Part shown: positions 18,645 to 21,160 of the stretch, in pieces
How the letters are laid out: the number at the start of each line of letters is the position of its first letter
Position numbering within the stretch: position 1 is the first letter of the stretch
Assembly: GCA_000697055.1 (NCBI GenBank)
Contig: JNDT01001949.1
Coordinates: 1 to 21,160, forward strand
Length of the DNA stretch: 21,160 bases
From: Saksenaea vasiformis B4078
Taxonomy: Eukaryota; Mucoromycota; Mucoromycetes; Mucorales; Saksenaeaceae
Direction: 5' to 3'
Made by a program: the position numbers and the translations under genes
The notes under the pieces: generated by a model
The model's input: only the letters and a program-made list of their open reading frames with translations
What the model was told of the DNA's origin: nothing
The model's database searches: none

Positions 18645-19842
18645 CCAAATATGGCATTTTTGGTCTTATGACCTGGTTTCAGGCAGAGAGATACCCTTTT
18701 CATAAACTTTGCCGCAGCCTCTTTTCAATAGAAAGGGGGTTGATTGGACCATCTTTGGTTTCAGCAATTTCCTGCCCACCTTCCTTATTTTGTAACATCG
18801 TTAAAGGGAGACTGTTGGTTGGTCCAACACCTATGTCCATTACTTATATGGAAAGAGCGCGCGCCTTGATAGTAAATCGCGCTATCATAAACGATAAGTA
18901 TCTGATATCTTCAAGTTTACATCTATCTCGTGCTTCGTCGATTGATAAATATCGGCGTGTGCTCAGCTGCCCTACCCTTGAACCCCGCAAATGGGAATAT
19001 TTGTTACATTGCATCGCCAAATACTACTGCGATCTAGCATACATATGAAGACACAGTAACTGGTGGTAAAAGCAGGGGGCGATAGCATTAAGTTTTCCAA
19101 AGCTCGAAAGACGACACATTAGTACCTGGTAGGTTTGGTGCTGCTGAGGGATCATGTTCCCATTACGATGGCGTTTTGTAGCTTTGGCTTCTTTGTTTTG
19201 AACACAACTTCTTAGAATATTTGTTTCCTTTTCTCCGATCTGCAGAAAACTGAAATGAAAAGTATTCTGCATTGTTTAAATTGTCAGTCGTTGTTAGTAA
19301 GCTTGTGCTTGGGCACACCACAAAGGGGGGGGGGGGAACATAACACAAGTCAGCACAACTATCACAAGCTAGGCCATTCGAGCTGGAACTCTTCCTGTTC
19401 AACCGATAGTTAGTACAAATATGTCGATAACTTTCAAGCGATTCAGCATATACGGTTACGCGGTGGCAGTGGCGGGGCAGCAGCAGCTAATCAGAGAAAT
19501 ACTTATGGAAGGCATCGCGTCCAACGATGTAGAGCGTCCTTGTATGTTGAATGGCAACTTCTGCTACTTTGAACGAACTCTGCGTCCAGGAAGGAATAAA
19601 GTATAAGCTGGAAGGAAACACTATATGCGTCGTCAATTTAGCATGTGACGGATAAATTCGGTATAATGGCAACAAATAGACCTGGATTAAAAAAGGGGTT
19701 GAACAGTAACATCTTGTATTTAAAAGGTGCACATTCCTTGGTGCGAAGTGCCTCTTTATGGACGCGAAATTTATATAGATTAGCATAAAATCCATTCAAT
19801 AAACAGTAAACAAATATATAATTATTCCTAAAAGGTATGTTT
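18645..19842. other. Spacer between choline kinase promoter and sorting-nexin 3' end
   Basis: No convincing gene. A 146-codon plus ORF (18608-19048) diverges from the choline kinase promoter but overlaps its TATA box and shows no motif; a 61-codon plus ORF (19421-19606) is also unrecognised. A G12 tract lies at 19325-19336. Confidence 0.4.
19325..19336 (+). repeat. G12 homopolymer
   Basis: Twelve consecutive G, in a gene-free stretch. It may form G-quadruplex-like structures and is prone to length error. Confidence 0.9.
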
Positions 19843-21148
19843 TCATTCGGTAGCTGGTGACTTTTGGAGCCATGTTTCACCCAGGCGCTCATCGTAAGAG
19901 GCGGATAGATGGATACGTGTCTGTCCTTCGTTTCGAGGGAGTGTTGCAACACGTGTATGAGCTGTTTCAGTATGGGCTTTATTATCTTCTTTTTTTCGGG
20001 TCCAGGTAGGCAGCGAGGCAGATGATTGCAGTGCTTGGGGTTCCTTATGTTGATGTTGTTTTTTCTTTCGCCATCGACGGGATGAGCCCCTTCTTGAAGC
20101 GTCATACGTATTTGTGGAGCCTGTAGAGGAAGACAGATCGTCATCTTCCGTTGCTGTGGTAAGTAAGCCATGAGCTAGCACTATCGGCTTGGGCGTAAAA
20201 TGTCGCATATCATCTAACGCTTTTTCGAGATTCTGCAATTTGGCACGCTCATAGCGAAGATTGACCTGCGCATAATCGTTAATCGAGCGTGTGATATCGC
20301 GACGCTTTTGCGCCTCAAACAGTCGGATCTCTTTCTTCACGTTGGCTTGACAGGTGTCGAATTGCTGTCGCCTTGAATCTAAACCTTCCGTTGCCTAACC
20401 ATCATCAACCACCATGAGACTCCATTTCAGCGGTAGATCAAGTACCTGTTGCTCTTCCATCATCGTGGCTTGTACTTCTGGCGCCGTAAGACCCATCCGT
20501 AATTTCAACTTATCCGCCTTGTTGCGTTTTTTGTTTCGGTGTTTGACGCTGTCGACGTACTCCATCAGCTTCTGCGTCCGTGCGTTGAACACGGTCTATC
20601 CAAAGTGCACACATACATACAATGTCAGGGTTCTTCCATCGCATCATATTGAGGACTCGCCTTGAGCGCATCCATTGAGTTCTTGTACTCGCTCATCACA
20701 TCACCAAGCTTCATAATCTCTTCTTTACCCTATCATTAAAAAAAATGAAAAAGCGTGAATTTCGCAGATGTTTTGTCATCCTGATTTCCAACCTGCCGAG
20801 TAAAGATAAATCCAAGCTCGTCCATCAGCAAACCAAATAGCTGCATTCGTCGATCAAGAATCCGTTGCTCGTCCCTGTTACCTTCTTTATCACTGTCGCC
20901 TAATCTGTATTTGCTCTGCGTTGCCTCGATCACCAAATCACCCATACGGGCCATGACATCTCCAAGACCTGTCATGTGCATCCGAACGTATGTCATCCAC
21001 TTCCCTTTTTCTGAAAAAGAACCTTTTTCTTTCCGAGCTTACCTTCGCGTACCTGGATAAGCTGGTCAAGCGATTCGGCAATGGATCCGTAATAAGACTC
21101 CAACATCAAAATATAGATCTGATGACGATGAAAGGTGTCTTTGTCATT
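19843..21148 (-). CDS. Sorting nexin BAR-domain protein, C-terminal exons (5' end outside window)
   Basis: Exons on minus: about 21148-21043 (possibly preceded by an acceptor TTGTCAG), 21010-20793, 20729-20661, 20595-20446 and 20394-19843. Introns are 32, 63, 65 and 51 nt; three are GT-AG and the 65-nt one (20660-20596) is GC-AG with donor AAG/GCGAGT. The joined product of about 364 residues is almost all helical and follows the BAR part of SNX-BAR proteins (SNX1/Vps5, Snx41/Atg20 type). It contains LMLESYYGSIAESLDQLI, GDVMARMGDLVIEATQ, then GDVMSEYKNSMDALK and TVFNARTQKLMEYVDSVKHR. Next come FDTCQANVKKEIRLFEAQKR and DITRSINDYAQVNLRYERA. BAR dimers sense and bend endosomal membranes. The final 120 residues are Ser/Arg/Lys-rich, low in structure and not family-typical. 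The PX domain, which would confirm the class, would lie beyond the right edge. The exact subfamily is not decided. Confidence 0.72.
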
Positions 21149-21160
21149 CTGACAAGCAGG

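Noticed and set aside
18608..19048. 146-codon plus-strand ORF divergent from choline kinase
   Set aside because: It overlaps the kinase TATA box, has no recognisable motif, and the corresponding place in the duplicated copy has no such ORF.
1..21160. CRISPR arrays, bacterial operons or phage genes
   Set aside because: The only regular repeats are within Sel1 coding sequence; introns and AATAAA signals show eukaryotic DNA.

Overview
The window looks like nuclear DNA of an early-diverging fungus, most likely Mucoromycota (Mucorales-like). The evidence is: many small spliceosomal introns (about 31 to 70 nt, mostly GT-AG), AATAAA signals just after stop codons, Sel1-repeat genes, a choline/ethanolamine kinase of fungal type, a sorting-nexin BAR protein, a Tc1-type transposase, and fragments of uncharacterised protein families that I recall from Mucoromycota genomes. 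All family names come from motif recognition by eye; no database search was possible.

Layout, left to right. 1-583: decayed helix-turn-helix transposase on the minus strand. 584-2105: no convincing gene. 2106-2373: first copy of a 268-bp dispersed repeat, overlapping a cysteine-rich minus-strand ORF (2331-2792). 2965-5708 and 6887-9401: two tandem, co-oriented (minus) paralogous six-exon genes. Each encodes an N-terminal domain of about 300 residues carrying a weak MACPF-like signature, followed by Sel1 repeats (13 full copies plus a partial one, versus 11 plus a partial one). 10763-12114: decayed copy of a choline kinase gene. 12480-13170: broken minus-strand reading frames. 13286-13997: broken plus-strand gene of an uncharacterised fungal family. 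14024-14293: second copy of the dispersed repeat, directly before a Tc1 transposase with one frameshift (14492-15546). 15705-16595: coiled-coil reading frame on minus with two in-frame stops. 17202-18588: apparently intact four-exon choline/ethanolamine kinase on minus with TATA box and AATAAA. 19843 to the right edge: C-terminal five exons of a sorting-nexin BAR gene on minus.

The region has been shaped by duplication and transposon decay. Two loci (MACPF-like/Sel1 and choline kinase) were each duplicated in the same orientation. In the first both copies look coding; in the second one copy has decayed in coding sequence, TATA box and polyadenylation signal. The intact kinase would act in the CDP-choline or CDP-ethanolamine pathway and the sorting nexin in endosomal membrane sorting, but nothing in the sequence ties the genes together functionally. 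The most interesting content is the paired MACPF-like/Sel1 genes, an effector-plus-repeat architecture with signs of patchy sequence homogenisation and a shifted splice site between copies.
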